Translations under genes and position numbers: made by a program | Notes under the pieces: generated by a model | Seen by the model: only the letters and a program-made list of their open reading frames with translations | Database searches by the model: none | Told to the model about the DNA's origin: nothing | Origin: Tipula vernalis | Lineage: Eukaryota > Arthropoda > Insecta > Diptera > Tipulidae | Reading direction: 5' to 3' | DNA: 64,000 nt | Assembly: GCA_958295665.1 (NCBI GenBank) | Contig: OY282558.1 | Span: 329,999,106 to 330,063,105 of the forward strand | Shown here: in pieces, positions 52,420 through 64,000 of the stretch | Layout of the letters: each line of letters begins with the position of its first letter | How positions within the stretch are numbered: the first letter of the stretch is position 1

Positions 52420-55400
52420 TTACGAATCTTTTCTACCCTGTTGTAAAATTGGTTCAATATACGAAGCTACCACACTACACTGACTATTCTCATCCTCATT
52501 TTCATTTAAATACTCTGTATTTCGTGGATTATGATGATGCAGCAAACTATCTTTCCGCCTAGTAATCTGCTGATATAATTCATCAATGGACGATTGACTA
52601 TCGTTCAACATACTGGCATCATTATTGCGTAACAACAAATCTTTTGAACAATTATATACATCATCATGATCATTTTCATCTTCATCCAAATCATCACTTA
52701 GTTCCGATTGTTGATACTGATAGTGTAAATTGTCGTCACACGTTAGCGTTAAATTTAAATCATGGTCATTTGGTTGGGGCGCATATAGCCCATGGCTTCG
52801 TATACTCAATTCAGAATTTTGATAATTTATATCACTCTCGCTTGTCGGACTCGACGTTAAATTTCTTAATTGTATCGATGTATTAAATATATCTAAATTA
52901 ATCATATCATTATTCATATGTTGTTCCAACCGTTCATGATTTTTTAATTTATTATTTTGTGCTAAAGTTATAGATTGTGATGATGTTATTGATAGATCAT
53001 CGATGTCACATAAACTAGGCGAAAATAGGACAGGACTTTGTGATTCATGATTATTTAAATTGGACGCGGGTTGTGCACGTTTATTATAATTATTATCATT
53101 CTTGCTATAACCTGTATCTAATAAATTGTTATATGATATCGAACGAATTTGAAACGAATTATCATCCATTAAATTCATTATGTTTGATGTTTGTTTTGGT
53201 TTACGATAATTTGATTGTGCAACATTTTCGAGTGATTTTGATTTTTGGAGATTACCCGAAATTTCTAATGATGGCGATATGTATTCCATATTTTTATCTA
53301 ATTTTATTATATCTTCTTCTTCAACATCATCATCGGTTTTTAAATTTTCTTCGATGATCGGTAGCCCAATTTCATTCATCATGACATCATTTATGGTTTT
53401 GGTTGGACTCAGCTCAATGTTACGATACTTTTCTGAATTATTTGTAAATACATTGTTTGTTTTGTCCGGAATCGGATTATTTAAATTATTTTCCTCATCT
53501 TCTTCGGTTACATCCTCAAGCGTTGTATCAAAGAACGGATTATCGTCAGACTTTCTTTTATCATTATTACGAACTGTTATTATTTCATGCTCTGGTTTCC
53601 CAGTTTCGGAAACATTAGTGTAAATATTTGCGACAATTGGACTACTAGGCGAAGTTAGTGACTCCGTATTCGCAATTTTTGTTACATTACTATTGCCCCG
53701 AGTACCTGAAGTGTACGCCCTCAATGAATCAGAACCTAGAACAAAACGTTCTGGATCACCAATCAAATCACTTTCATTACAACTATCCGATAGTATATTC
53801 GGATTTAATTGTTGTTTCATATCCTTACGATTATCAATGAGTAAATTTTTACGATCAATATGAATATTTGTGTTATTCACTTTACTACCACCCGTAAATA
53901 TTGACATATTTTTCGATGGATACGACATTAATGATGAAGTATCACTTCGATTATCTAAATCACTGCGATTTCGTTGGAATTCAATATTATTCTGCTTCGC
54001 CAAACGTTTTTGTTTACGAAAAAATTTTCGTGCCACATTAATTTGATTTGGATTGTAAAATATATCGACTGATTGATTTAGAGGTGCATCAATTTGAGAA
54101 CCCGGTGCCATAACTGAATTTTGCAAATATTGTTGACGATTCATAAGAACCAAATTAACTTTAGTACCAACATTATTGATTTGCGCCCCATTAGGACTTT
54201 CATTCCGTTGCATGGTGTGTGAATTAAATTCACTACCAGTTTTACTACTCGGTCGATACGATTTTGAGTTTTGACTATTTGAGCGTGATGATTGTATTGT
54301 GTTGGTTGTGTGATACGCTACTATTGGGCCACCGTTTAACTCTTTTGAATCAGATACACTTTTAGGGCGACAACACTGTTTGTTGTTACGCTGGCAATCG
54401 TAACACGATAAAGAACCCCATTGAAGTCTGACATCACTGCGTGAAATGCCATAGTAGAAGGTTATAAAACAACCTAATATTACCGCTAGGATTGCATAAA
54501 TGACACTAAAGACTTCTTCTTCATATAGAATTTTATCGGAAAATGGTGTTGCCACTGATATGGCACCAGCAAACCATGTCATAATAAACAACATTAGAAC
54601 CACAATATGAGCTTTAAGTTGAGTTGCAAGAGAATGTTCCTGATCATCGATATTTGTAACTGTAGTGGGAGTACAAATACTAATACTTTGGCATCTTTCG
54701 TTAACTAGTGCCGCTTGTCCATTGTTCGGTTCCAACAAATCTAAATCTACATTTTCTGTAGCCTGTGTACCTTCTGACATATGACCGTTAATGAGCGTGT
54801 ATTTAAGATGGCAACGGATGCAACCGAATAATATGAAAAGAAACACGATAAAAATTCCTGCTGGTACAAAAAGCGCACTCAAAGCCGGTCCAGTTTTCAA
54901 AAAACAATATGAATACGAGGCATACTGACGAATATGAACAGCGCCACTTATACCACAAATAATCATTGCAATTCCCCATCCTACCAAATATAGCCCTAGA
55001 ATAGGTCTTCGACCGATATGCTCTTTCGGCAGGTCATCGTTTGGCATTGAAATATTATTACGCTCATTTTTCGACATTCTCTTGTACATATTGCTAACAT
55101 TAACGCACAGCCAGAGTATAACGCTTAAAGAAAAATAGTGGATTGCCATCCCAATTCCCTGACATAGTTTATGATCTTCAGTTTGATAAATCCCTAACGT
55201 AAACACAGCTATTAAAAGGGAAATCGCCAAACACATATTAATTAGCGAGTGTTTCGTTCTCCGGGCCATTTGAATTACATCACCATAAGCAATATACGTT
55301 ATTATATTAACCCACATAGTTATAAATAAAATTGCCCCACCAACATATAAAGCAGGTGGGGACAAACGGAATCTTGCTCCTGAATTTTCATCGATGAAGT

Positions 55401-58400
55401 CATTTAAATGTTTCACATTTTGCATAAGCCCGTAGTAACCGAGTTTGTTACAAGTGAATACAACCATTTCGTGCACAATTTGTGATTGATTGCAGCCGTG
55501 TAAAGACCAACCACCTAATCCTGAATTCATTCCAGGATCCCACCACACAGGCCTCGGTTGACTTAACGGATGATGAAAAGGTATCGATTTTAACATGACA
55601 TAAATTGGTTCAGTTAAATTTTCGATAACCGACCGATTCATTATCTTAGCGCCAATGATGGAAGATGTAATTTTATAATTTGTTAACGTTTTGTTTTGTG
55701 GGAAAAAATTACTATTTCGAAAGACCGAGACCAGCAGGGTCTCAGAACCTCGATATTTCAAATTTTTTGTGAATAGTGACGTTGGAATTTGTATTAGGGC
55801 TTCAATATTTTTTTCCTGTAAACCATAATTTTGAGCTTTTATCGCCGTATTACACTGAAATATATTTTGTTTTTCTTTTCTAAACCACGAACACGTTATA
55901 CCCGTGTGAATGTTGAAAAATTCGAGCGCCAAATTTACTTTTTGAGCTTGAGCAGAGAGCGTGAATTCGATAGCTTTTTCAGCAGCGTTCACTAATTTAT
56001 TGCATGATGCGTCAATTTCTTGTGCTTTTTGGAATAAATCATACGGTAGATTCATAATTTGTGATAAAATATTTAAAAGCATTGATCCTAAATCTTTTTC
56101 TTGGTTAAGATATTCAAGATAGTTATCGATAGTTTTGGCTATGAACACGATATCAATTGGATCACTGAATTTTTTAACTCTTATTACACTATCGTCAATT
56201 ATAGTATAGTTTCGTAAACGTTTGGCACTTTCTAATACACTGTCGCGAGTTATCGAGAGATTAACTTTGGAAAACTGTTCTAAAATTTTTGTATTTTCTT
56301 TAACATAAGGGCACGAATTCGTATTCAAGTTGGTCCAATCCCCAGTAGCATTACACTTGAAAGACGCATACACAAGATAAGGCCCCTCTCCGGTACATGG
56401 AACCTGTACTGTTTTACCTCGAATTGTACGTGGCCAATAATACACTCCTTTATTATTGATTGTCTTATGTTGTGTACAGTATTTAGTATCTTCAGATATC
56501 ACAACAATTGTAATATTTTTCGAAGAATTAGCTTGTTGTGATCTTAATCGACAGTCCCACATACCTGTATGATTTTTCGTTACATGTGGAATTTTTAAAA
56601 TGGAATGCAGCATTCCTTTATCAGATAAATGTTTGTCCTCAATTTGAATCGATGTAAAATTAACATTCGGATCATAGAATATGACATTCTCCGTGGAACC
56701 AGGCTCAACTATTTTGTCTGACCAACCCCAGAATACGTGTGCTCCGCCTGGTAAATCTTCTGAATCCCTGGGAGCACCAACTGCAACCCGTGGCGCCCGA
56801 CATTGTAATGTTAATGCATCTCCTTCAAAAACAAGTTGATCTTGATTTGGTTTCATTTCCAGGATCGATTGTAGCGGTGATTCACAATGAAAATGAGTTC
56901 CAATTTTTAGTTTCTTCAATGGGTATCCGGAAAATAATAATGGCGTAGCACATTTCGGTACTGGAACTAACTTCACGGACGTTTTATTTGACCATGGGAC
57001 TAGCCAAACTAGATCACAATCGCAAGCGAGTGGATTTGATGAAATGTCCCTAAAAAGATATTAGTAATTAATCAAAATACATAGATACTGTTTAAAAATA
57101 AACTCTTTTCAAATTGATTAGCAACTTTTTAGATTCACAAAAAAAATAACACAAAATCGAGACCTATTTAAGTGGGTAATAAAAACCGCCACCATCAAGA
57201 AATATAATCGCAATTCGCGACAAACTCAATTTACAACTCAGTGTGACAACATTATTACGAAAATGTAGACATTCAAGGTTCGACACATTTCTAATTTTAG
57301 ATTATTTCAGAAATTTAACAAAATTAAAAAAACAAATAATTTTAATTCCAAGAGATGTTCATGAGCTTTCAGAAAGATGTTGGGATTGTATTTAGTCGAT
57401 AAATAGATTTGTATTTGGATTCAGAAGCAAATCCTCCGAACGACGAAATTTCTATTTGCTCAGCAATTTACACGATAATATTGCGCTCAGCTCCTGGGTG
57501 GCAATTCCAGTAATATTAATGTTTCCGTGGGATCTAATACTGCTATACTAGCTATATACATTTTCATACTTCCTAATTTGAATTAGAAATATGTAGTTTT
57601 AATTACACATGGATACGGTAAGGCAATATTCCCAGTGCCTACGGTAAGGTAAGAAGGCACTGGGAATTGCTCGTTCTGGAAAGTAATTAAACCACAATAA
57701 TTATTCTCTTGTGACTAAGTTAATGCCGACATTATTGCAATTGTACAAACATCGAAAGTAATTTTTTCATAAATACACATTTGAACAAGTGTTCACTTTT
57801 TTAAAGATCAATATTTTCAAAATAATACGACGAAGCAAATGGATTGTAGACATTTTTTGTAAATCACATGAAACCAATGCAACGGTGACGGTGGTCTCTA
57901 CAAATTACATAATTTGAAAAGGTACATAATTTGAAAGAAACAGTTAAATTTGAAAAGAAAACTTGCACTTAGTATAAATGGTGTAATTAATACTTACAAG
58001 ACTTTTAGTGCTGGTAATTTATTAAATGATCCTGGAGATATGTGCACTATGTGGTTTTGAGAAATTTTCAATTTTTCTAAATTCCTTAACTCTGGAAATA
58101 CATTTTCATCAATTTTTTTTAATGAATTAGATGTTAAATCTAATTTTCGTAAATTGGTCATATTTACGAGATCGCTGGATTCTAACGAATTTATTTGGTT
58201 ACTACTCAAATTACTGAAATTAAACGCAGACAATTATTTCCGTAACAATTTTAAAAACTAAAAGTATTTAATGACTTACAGTTGAACCAGTTCAGAGTAG
58301 AGCTCCGTGAAATTTAAATCTTTTAGGCTTGTGATCTTACTCGATGGGGTCCCAATACAAGTGACTTTCATACCATCCGAATCGATATTCGAGATTTTCT

Positions 58401-58500
58401 TGCACGAACATTTATCCGGACATTTTTGTGCTGCCCCCAAATTAATCGTAATCAATATTAAATAAATTAATAATTTAATTATAGCACCATTCATTTTCAT
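52420..58500 (-). CDS. ADGRA: Adhesion GPCR of the ADGRA (GPR123/124/125) family
   Basis: Coding exons 58500-58280, 58213-57998 and 57049-52420 join to 1688 residues; splice sites are GTAAGT donors with TTTCAG and TTTTAG acceptors. Order: signal peptide (1-25); LRR N-cap CPDKCSC (27-33); leucine-rich repeats (about 55-147, LVQLNLSSNQINSLES); LRR C-cap with DISSNPLACDCDLVWL; Ig domain (about 210-305); hormone-receptor domain with NNKGVYYWPRTIRGKTVQVP (about 335-395); GAIN region and GPS-like motif WWDPGMNSGLGGWSLHGC (about 645-690); seven transmembrane helices (about 705-1015, for example LYVGGAILFITMWVNIITYI). A cytoplasmic tail of about 670 residues rich in N, S and D ends the protein. LRR-Ig-HormR-GPS-7TM is diagnostic for ADGRA; vertebrate members act in Wnt7/Frizzled co-reception and cell polarity, the insect role is inferred. 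The GPS shows TCNKLGYY, lacking the HL|T cleavage triplet. The C-terminus KDS lacks the ETTV-type PDZ ligand of vertebrates. Confidence 0.95.
57624..57669. repeat. Hairpin in ADGRA intron 2
   Basis: ATTCCCAGTGCCT pairs with AGGCACTGGGAAT around a 14-base loop. The word TACGGTAAGG occurs twice nearby. It could be a repeat remnant or a small RNA hairpin; nothing decides between them. Confidence 0.45.
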
Positions 58501-59167
58501 TATTAATTTTTAAAGTTTTATTCTCATTTCTATAAAATTTGTGTTTTGTCGTAGTCGAATTGTTATTGTTGCGTACGAACTCTGTAAATACGGAATTCCG
58601 TTCCTATATCTATTTATCTAAAACTTAAAATTTATTCATTTTAACATTTTGTCGGTCTGAAATCAAACGAAATAAAGAAAATATTAGGAAAAAATTAACA
58701 TAAACAATAAAATAAAGTTGAAAATGAAAAAAAGTTTTCTTCTTCTTAGTATTGAAGCTCACTGATCAAAGCCGAAATTTGTTTTCAAAATTACTTACAC
58801 TTAAAACGAATATCGAACACAAAACAATATGTTAAATAATTGCAATTTATATTCTTTAATTAATAAAACTATCTAATTTCAACTACTTTCACAATAACAA
58901 ACAAAAACTTTAATTTATACAAGATAAATTTACTTCATTGTTTATACAAAACTATAAAATTTATTTCTGTCAATTTGGATCAGTGGCAGACGAAGGCGGC
59001 GAAACCAAGCGAATTGAGCACGTTCAATGGAAAATTTAGTACTAAATTTTTTTTAGGACATAAAACAAACTCATTACATTTGACATTTGATTTGTGGTGC
59101 TCTTACTCAATAAAAAATTTCATCATCTTCCAAAAGCGAATCGCAACAGTGTTTATTACTTTAAAAA
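58501..59167. promoter_or_regulatory. Divergent promoter region between ADGRA and DNLZ-like genes
   Basis: The two genes start 667 bases apart in opposite directions. Both promoters must lie here, but I see no TATA box with a convincingly spaced initiator on either side. Confidence 0.4.
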
Positions 59168-59692
59168 ATGAATTTTTCTAAACAAATAGTGTTTAATTGT
59201 TACAAAAGCGTCTGTAAGCCATATAATCGTAATCTCGTGAGTCTAATTTCTCAGAGAAATGCACAACCAATTATCAGTTCCATTGAAAACGGTTTTAAAT
59301 TGAAGACGGCTGATTTAATTAAAAACAATCGGAATATACAAACAACCAGCTATGTGAGAAGCATACCTATTGCTAAAATAGAAAGCAAAATGCAATTAAT
59401 ATTTACATGTAAAGTGTGCAAAACAAGGAATTTTAAACAAATCTCAAAAATCGCATATACCAAAGGTGTGGTAATTGTACGATGTGATGGATGTTTAAAT
59501 AATCATCTAATAGCAGATAATCTAAATTGGTTTACCGACCTTAATGGAAAGAGGAATATTGAAGAAATATTGGCAGAGAAAGGCGAAAAAGTCATTAAAA
59601 TCGGTTTCAAAAATAGCGACTGTGAATACATTTCAAAGGAGGATTTCAGTGTAGACATACTATTGGAAAGTGGAGCACAGGATACCAAATAA
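59168..59692 (+). CDS. DNLZ: Mitochondrial DNL-type zinc finger protein (Zim17/Hep1/Tim15 family)
   Basis: One exon, 174 residues, starting at the first ATG after an upstream stop. The family protein is a matrix co-chaperone that keeps mitochondrial Hsp70 soluble and so supports protein import and folding. The N-terminal 75 residues are basic with few acidic residues ([18 protein letters not shown]), as in a matrix presequence. The zinc ribbon follows: C81-K-V-C84 and C106-D-G-C109, with [20 protein letters not shown] and [28 protein letters not shown] (113-122) is the hallmark of the family. The C-terminal part is a variable acidic/basic segment. AATAAA at 59699-59704 lies seven bases after the stop, giving a very short 3' UTR. 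The length is typical and no defect is seen. Confidence 0.95.
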   Translation: MNFSKQIVFNCYKSVCKPYNRNLVSLISQRNAQPIISSIENGFKLKTADLIKNNRNIQTTSYVRSIPIAKIESKMQLIFTCKVCKTRNFKQISKIAYTKGVVIVRCDGCLNNHLIADNLNWFTDLNGKRNIEEILAEKGEKVIKIGFKNSDCEYISKEDFSVDILLESGAQDTK

Positions 59693-59698
59693 TTAGAC

Positions 59699-59704
59699 AA
59701 TAAA
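59699..59704 (+). terminator. Polyadenylation signal of the DNL-type gene
   Basis: AATAAA seven bases after the stop codon. Confidence 0.65.
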
Positions 59705-59915
59705 ACTACACTTTTACGATACAAAAACGTATTTTTATTTATTTCAAACATTATTTGCTCAATTTTTAGTACATAATTATTTTTGCTCAAACGCATTACT
59801 GTCAAACTCGATGTTTGACATATGTCATTTTCTTTTATTTTCAAACTTGTGTGCCTCAGCACGTTGAACTTCGCACATTTTTACCTAGAAAATTATTTAA
59901 AAACCGAAATTCAAA

Positions 59916-60503
59916 ATGGGTATGCCACAAAAAAGAAAAAAAATGCATTCTGGGGATACTCATTTGCGGCGGCGTTGGAGAACCCGCAGCCGCAAGAAGG
60001 ATTTGGACGAAGTATATTTTGATAAACATAACCTAAATTTGTTTGTGATTTACTAGTTTTTTGTTATTTATATTATCATTTAACAGATTGATAAAGATCT
60101 TCAAGAGGAGCCAGAAAAATTAATCAATCAATCTGTGGATTTAGATAAACCTGGATTTGGCCAATTTTATTGTGTACATTGTGCTAAATATTTCATTGAT
60201 GATGAGGCCTTAACAGCTCATTTCAGAACTAAGGTAGGCTATTATTTAGTTCCTAAAACAACAAAAATTGAAAACTTACAATTTAAAAATATACTTCAGG
60301 TTCACAAACGTAGATTAAAAAATCTAGAGGAAGAACCTTACAGCATAGAGGATTCAGAGCGTGCTGCTGGTCACGGAAATTGGTTGCCACCAAAGAAACG
60401 TAAAATGGTAACACAACCTACGAAAGAAGAAGTTAATTCTGGTAAAAAAATACAAATTGAGGAAATGGAACCGAAAAAAGTCGTAATAAAAATGGAAGTT
60501 TGA
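59916..60503 (+). CDS. ZNF593: ZNF593/Bud20-type C2H2 zinc finger protein, three exons
   Basis: Exons 59916-60011, 60087-60233 and 60300-60503 give 148 residues, close to the family length. ZNF593 and yeast Bud20 act in nuclear export and maturation of the 60S ribosomal subunit. Exon 1 is a highly basic start (MPQKRKKMHSG, THLRRRWRTRSRKKDLDE), matching the KRR.PDLDEI region of the family. Exon 2 holds GFGQFYCVHCAKYFIDDEAL and exon 3 begins VHKRRLKNLEEEPYSIEDSE, followed by AAGHGNWLPPKK. Zinc ligands are C61, C64, H77 and H83 (CX2CX12HX5H). Introns are 60012-60086 (GTATAT...ACAG) and 60234-60299 (GTAGGC...TTCAG). The second is 66 bp, has no stop and stays in frame, and splits the finger between its two histidines; an unspliced reading adds 22 residues there and would spoil the finger. 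I therefore favour splicing. Confidence 0.93.
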
Positions 60504-61673
60504 ATATTCCAATTTAATTATTTGGTTTTGTTTTAGTTCGGACCTATATTCACAACTAACATTAAATTTATATCGAAAATCCCTTTAAGATTATTTAGGA
60601 ATCTCTGAAGGTTTTTGAAGGATAATTTCCCATCAATCTGATATTTTATGATTGTCCATTTATTTTCATAAACTAATCGACCAGATCGCCAAATTTTTCA
60701 TGCTTGGCTTAGATAGCGACCTAATGAAAAATGTGAAGGTTATTCAACAAGTACCAGCTTCAGGTATTTGCAGGACTTCCATAACATTGTGTTTCTTTGA
60801 ATTTCAGACAAGTTATTTGATCATGAAAACGGTAATTTCTGAAAATCTGTGGCTGAATTTAATTTGTCTCAAAATATTATTCGATTATTCTTAACTGCAC
60901 TGCAGATCAGCCGGATACTGTACAAGAGACAGTATTTGTGCGGTTTGTCTTGATTTTGCAAACTCCTAACAAAAATGGGAAATATGTCGAAATACGTGAA
61001 CATTTGTTTAGGATTTATTTGTTATAAATAATAGTATAGGAGCTGAAATGACAAAAAAATCAAAAGTCATCATTACGTGAAATTTGGGAGGGCAGGGTTA
61101 TGACAGTGGCTCAAATTCAAAATAGTATTTTGTTACTCTTGTAAGGTGTATGCTATTACCAAGGGCATTTTTTGTGTCGTGTTCTGCCGAAATTGCTTAG
61201 TGAGAAGGCAAGTTGAAAATAGGTAGTTCCAGAAATCAGCTTAAACCGGCTTGATCCACATAATAAATACAAAGTAGATATTCCTCTGGCTAATCTACAC
61301 TAAATTACAGAATAATAAAAATCCAAATTATTTCGCAAATTGTACATTTTATTTTTAAACACAAATAGGTAAGGTACAAATTTTATAATAACTGAATATC
61401 TCAGTAACACCAAAGAATAAAATGTAATTCGACCGGCGAAAAAGAAATGTTTTTTTTTCAAAAACATTAGTCAGTTATTAAAATTCAATCATACAGTGAG
61501 TGCGAGTTTACGTAAATTTTCAGCTGAAAAACTTTCAGCAGGCAACCAGTCGACGTAGTCTATTTCGTAAACAAATTTCCCCTTCCGAATAAAATATGTG
61601 TTTTTAAATTGCATGCGGTCTTTCTGAAATTTTTTCACTGCCAATTTCAAACAATCGGCCCTATTGCATCTTA
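60504..61673. other. Interval without supported gene
   Basis: No AATAAA directly follows the ZNF593-type stop. No coding region is supported in the rest. Confidence 0.45.
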
Positions 61674-62143
61674 TTGGTACATGGTGGTGCAGTGTACTCG
61701 ATATGGATTGGTAGATGCGGCGTGCCAGAATTCATAGGGACAGACAAGGGATCACAATTCGAATTACAGCTATTTTCAGAATTGTCAACGTTGTTAGGAT
61801 TCGAGAGGAGGCGAACTAACAGTTATAACTCCAAATGTAACAGGACGATCGAAAAAATGCATCTTATACGTTAAAATTGTCCATAACGCAATTCTACTTG
61901 GCCTAAGAACAGAACTTGTTTTCGTCGATACGTATACCGACTCAAGTTCTAGGTTCAACAAAATTCGGGATCCCCCAAACTGAATTCGTAATAATATTAA
62001 AAAATCATTTAGATCATTCAGATAAAGTGTTTGTGAGTAAGGCAGAAAATTCCCTCACCAATCCAAAACGATACGAACCAAGTGACCTTCAACATATTGA
62101 CACTACCAGCGGGTCTCGTGACGGTATCGTCAAATTATACTGA
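61674..62143 (+). pseudogene. Ty3/gypsy integrase relic
   Basis: Frames shift but the order is integrase: IWIGRCGVPEFIGTDKGSQF and LQLFSELSTLLGFERRRTNS with the second catalytic D, then NRTIEKMHLI near the position of the glutamate. After a shift comes HNAILLGLRTELVF, matching LPLVLLGLRT. It belongs to a third gypsy-type family, different from elements 1 and 2. No LTR was found. Confidence 0.7.
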
Positions 62144-62589
62144 GTACACTCGCAACGAACACTGAAAATTCACATTTTCTATAGTTAAAATCCTGTCTAG
62201 TCAAAAATGTTTCGTAAAACAAATCTTGATTTTTTTCTTAGTCGATCTCGATATTAAGTGAGATCCCTGGCCACAATTATTACCGAAATATTGGTTTGTG
62301 CTGTATTCTATCCCACTCATGTAGTCACCAGTATGAATATCCTCTAGAAAGGGTCCCAGGCTCGACAAAACTCCCGGAAGTCGAATCAGTGCAGATCTTT
62401 ATGGACTTGGATAAATTCATTAGCTAACCAAACTATGCTTTATTGATGAAAGTGGTAAATCGAGCTAACTAAGTTGTTAACATTAAACTTATCGTTAACA
62501 CTTCTACTTTATCAAGCCACAACCACAGAGAGAATTGCTGTCAGAGTTCGACAACACAGCTAAGGGGTTGCGAATTCAACGTCAGTTGT
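62144..62589. other. Interval without supported gene
   Basis: No coding region is supported; it may contain further copia remnants. Confidence 0.4.
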
Positions 62590-62890
62590 GTGGTAGTTGT
62601 AATTTCATGTTCTCCATCCAGCTACAGATAGTAAAACTCATAGTGGTACGCCGCGAGAGAAACAATTTCATCATAACTGTGCAATAGTCGTACTATATGA
62701 AACGTCGTACTTCATTTTTCAACTGCAGTATCAGTTTCTATTTTAAAAACCCAATTGTAGCCTACTGCTACTCTATCTTTCGGTACTATTACTAAGTTCC
62801 ACATGTTATTCTGGTTTAATGACTGAATACTGAATACCCTCTTCGTCATCGCACGAGGCCATTGTTCTTTGATAATGCTATTGAGTGTCT
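62590..62890 (-). pseudogene. Ty1/copia reverse transcriptase relic
   Basis: On the - strand the translation contains SLNQNNMWNLVIVPKDRVAV followed by GYNWVFKIETDTAVEK. This matches the first copia RT motif (W.LV.LP.......G..WVFK.K). A TGA follows, then degenerate sequence with VRLL and SYDEIVSLAAYH, where families have the 'VVR..TIR.LLALA' block. No other copia domain is visible nearby. Confidence 0.6.
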
Positions 62891-63239
62891 TTTAATGGTA
62901 TACTTTTACAGGTAGAATAGCTTTGTTTGACGTATCATAACCGTGGGTGTTACATATTCAAAATTATCAGAATTATGTGCTACACACTAAACCGAAGCAA
63001 GATTCCCGGAATACGCCGGATCCACCGTAAACCATTTTATATACAACAAAACCGAAGGGGAAAGGAATGTTAATAGTAGAGACTCGACCCGGTTTCAACC
63101 ACCTATGCAGTCGATAGCTAGTAAATTGGTTTATAAGTGGGTTAGTTAACACAATACATCATAATTTATAACATCATTCTCACCCTGTTCAGCCGCAAGT
63201 TCTGAAAAGTTCTCAGAGACTTAATTAATTAATTAATTA
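62891..63239. other. Interval without gene; (TTAA)n at its right end
   Basis: No gene is seen. The run (TTAA)n at about 63221-63239 probably is the simple-repeat tail of the LINE fragment that follows on the - strand. Confidence 0.45.
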
Positions 63240-63975
63240 TTGTGTGAGGTGAGATTTTTTCATTCCATTATCATCTTAGCTTTATTTCTGCTTGTTCCCA
63301 TGCGGTCACCCAAATTTGTATTAACCATAAGAAATGTTGTTTGACGTTGTTGTGGTAGTTGTTGCGCCTCTTCTTTCTTGTCTATTTCCCCTTCCGCCTC
63401 CCCTGCTGTAATAGTTTTGTGAATGCTTCTGTTGTGTAATTGAATTATATAAGTAGGCTAACACAACATATTGAAATCCTGCCAAAAATGACCAATGGCT
63501 CCTAAGTCCGAAAAAAATGTCCGTCCTTGTATTTGGATGTCTACCCAAGGTATCTCGAGGTAACGACTTGTCCGATTTGGAATTTTTTCGTCAATGTGTT
63601 TCTTTGGACAAGGCGGAGAACTCCGCTGAAATGACATCAGCTGTTTAGATCCCGTCAAGTCTAACTTTGGCGAGACCTGCCGAGTTATTACGCATGAGGT
63701 GCTATTTGACCATCTGTCATTCGTCAACTTACTAGCTTCCTCCTGAAACAGCGGTCTATATAACGCAAGAGGCATTTCAATATCCTCTCTACTTTTTGAA
63801 ATGTGTTGAACTGACCTGTTATCTTGTTAAGAGATGAGAGACAGTTCTGGACTACTTTCGACGAACACCTCAACCAGTCCACGACTTCCTTTATGGCAGT
63901 TACTTCAGCTTGAAAAATGGTACAGTAGTCGGGGAGATAGAAGGAGAGGTTTAACATAAGTTCCTCGCAAAACAC
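63240..63975 (-). pseudogene. LINE RNase H and 3' end (I/Jockey-type)
   Basis: 63975-63724 (- strand) reads FCEELMLNLSFYLPDYCTIF and FQAEVTAIKEVVDWLRCSSK, the start of the LINE-encoded RNase H with its second catalytic acid in QAEVTAI. After a shift, 63775-63458 reads NDRWSNSTSCVITRQVSPKL and SKQLMSFQRSS, as found downstream of RNase H in I-type elements. The 3' region is non-coding and ends in (TTAA)n. The copy runs off towards the right edge of the window, so more of the element may lie beyond 64000. Confidence 0.72.
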
Positions 63976-64000
63976 CCCAGCCCCGACTTGTCCATCTCGT

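Noticed and set aside
1..64000. CRISPR array, bacterial operon or phage content
   Set aside because: Introns, insect gene families and eukaryotic transposons exclude a prokaryotic origin; no regularly spaced repeat array is present.

Overview
The window is a stretch of insect nuclear genome. The evidence is an insect-type seven-transmembrane odorant receptor gene, short introns (63-66 bp in three places), a strongly AT-rich background, and a mixture of LTR, LINE, Penelope-like, Helitron, hAT and mariner elements. Diptera is my best guess from intron size and element types, but the species cannot be read from the sequence.

Four host genes are supported. An odorant receptor lies on the + strand at 26087-27727 (three exons, 386 residues, last exon only 63 bp). 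On the right is a compact cluster: an ADGRA-type (GPR123/124/125) adhesion GPCR on the - strand (58500-52420, three exons, 1688 residues), then head-to-head with it a mitochondrial DNL-type zinc-ribbon protein (59168-59692, +), followed 210 bp later by a ZNF593/Bud20-type ribosome-biogenesis zinc finger protein (59916-60503, +). These genes have no obvious common pathway; the last three simply share a gene-dense island.

Most of the rest is transposable-element sequence. At 0-6.1 kb there are two Penelope-like retroelement copies. At 13843-22967 there is a nearly intact, young Ty3/gypsy element with 1.4 kb LTRs, an ATTT target duplication, a tRNA-Lys-type primer site, gag, protease and pol. 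Its long leader carries a tandem pair of paralogous 32-residue single-pass membrane peptides that I do not recognise from any described element. A second, older relative lies on the - strand at 38315-44516 and has a tiny 155 bp LTR built of 47 bp inverted arms. Both elements carry the same slippery heptamer at the end of gag.

From 29085 to 37081 elements are nested: a decayed Helitron split by a 4.2 kb hAT-like insertion (perfect 8 bp target duplication), which itself contains a 3'-truncated LINE and a foldback element. The Helitron abuts an intron-containing relic of an unclassified multicopy family. At 48.5-50.8 kb a DD37D mariner sits inside the coding region of a different mariner-like element. 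Relics of BEL/Pao, Ty1/copia, Ty3/gypsy and a LINE RNase H also occur. Foldback or MITE-like repeats are frequent, the most striking being a 484 bp palindrome with 236 bp arms about 550 bp upstream of the odorant receptor. No tRNA, rRNA or CRISPR array was seen.
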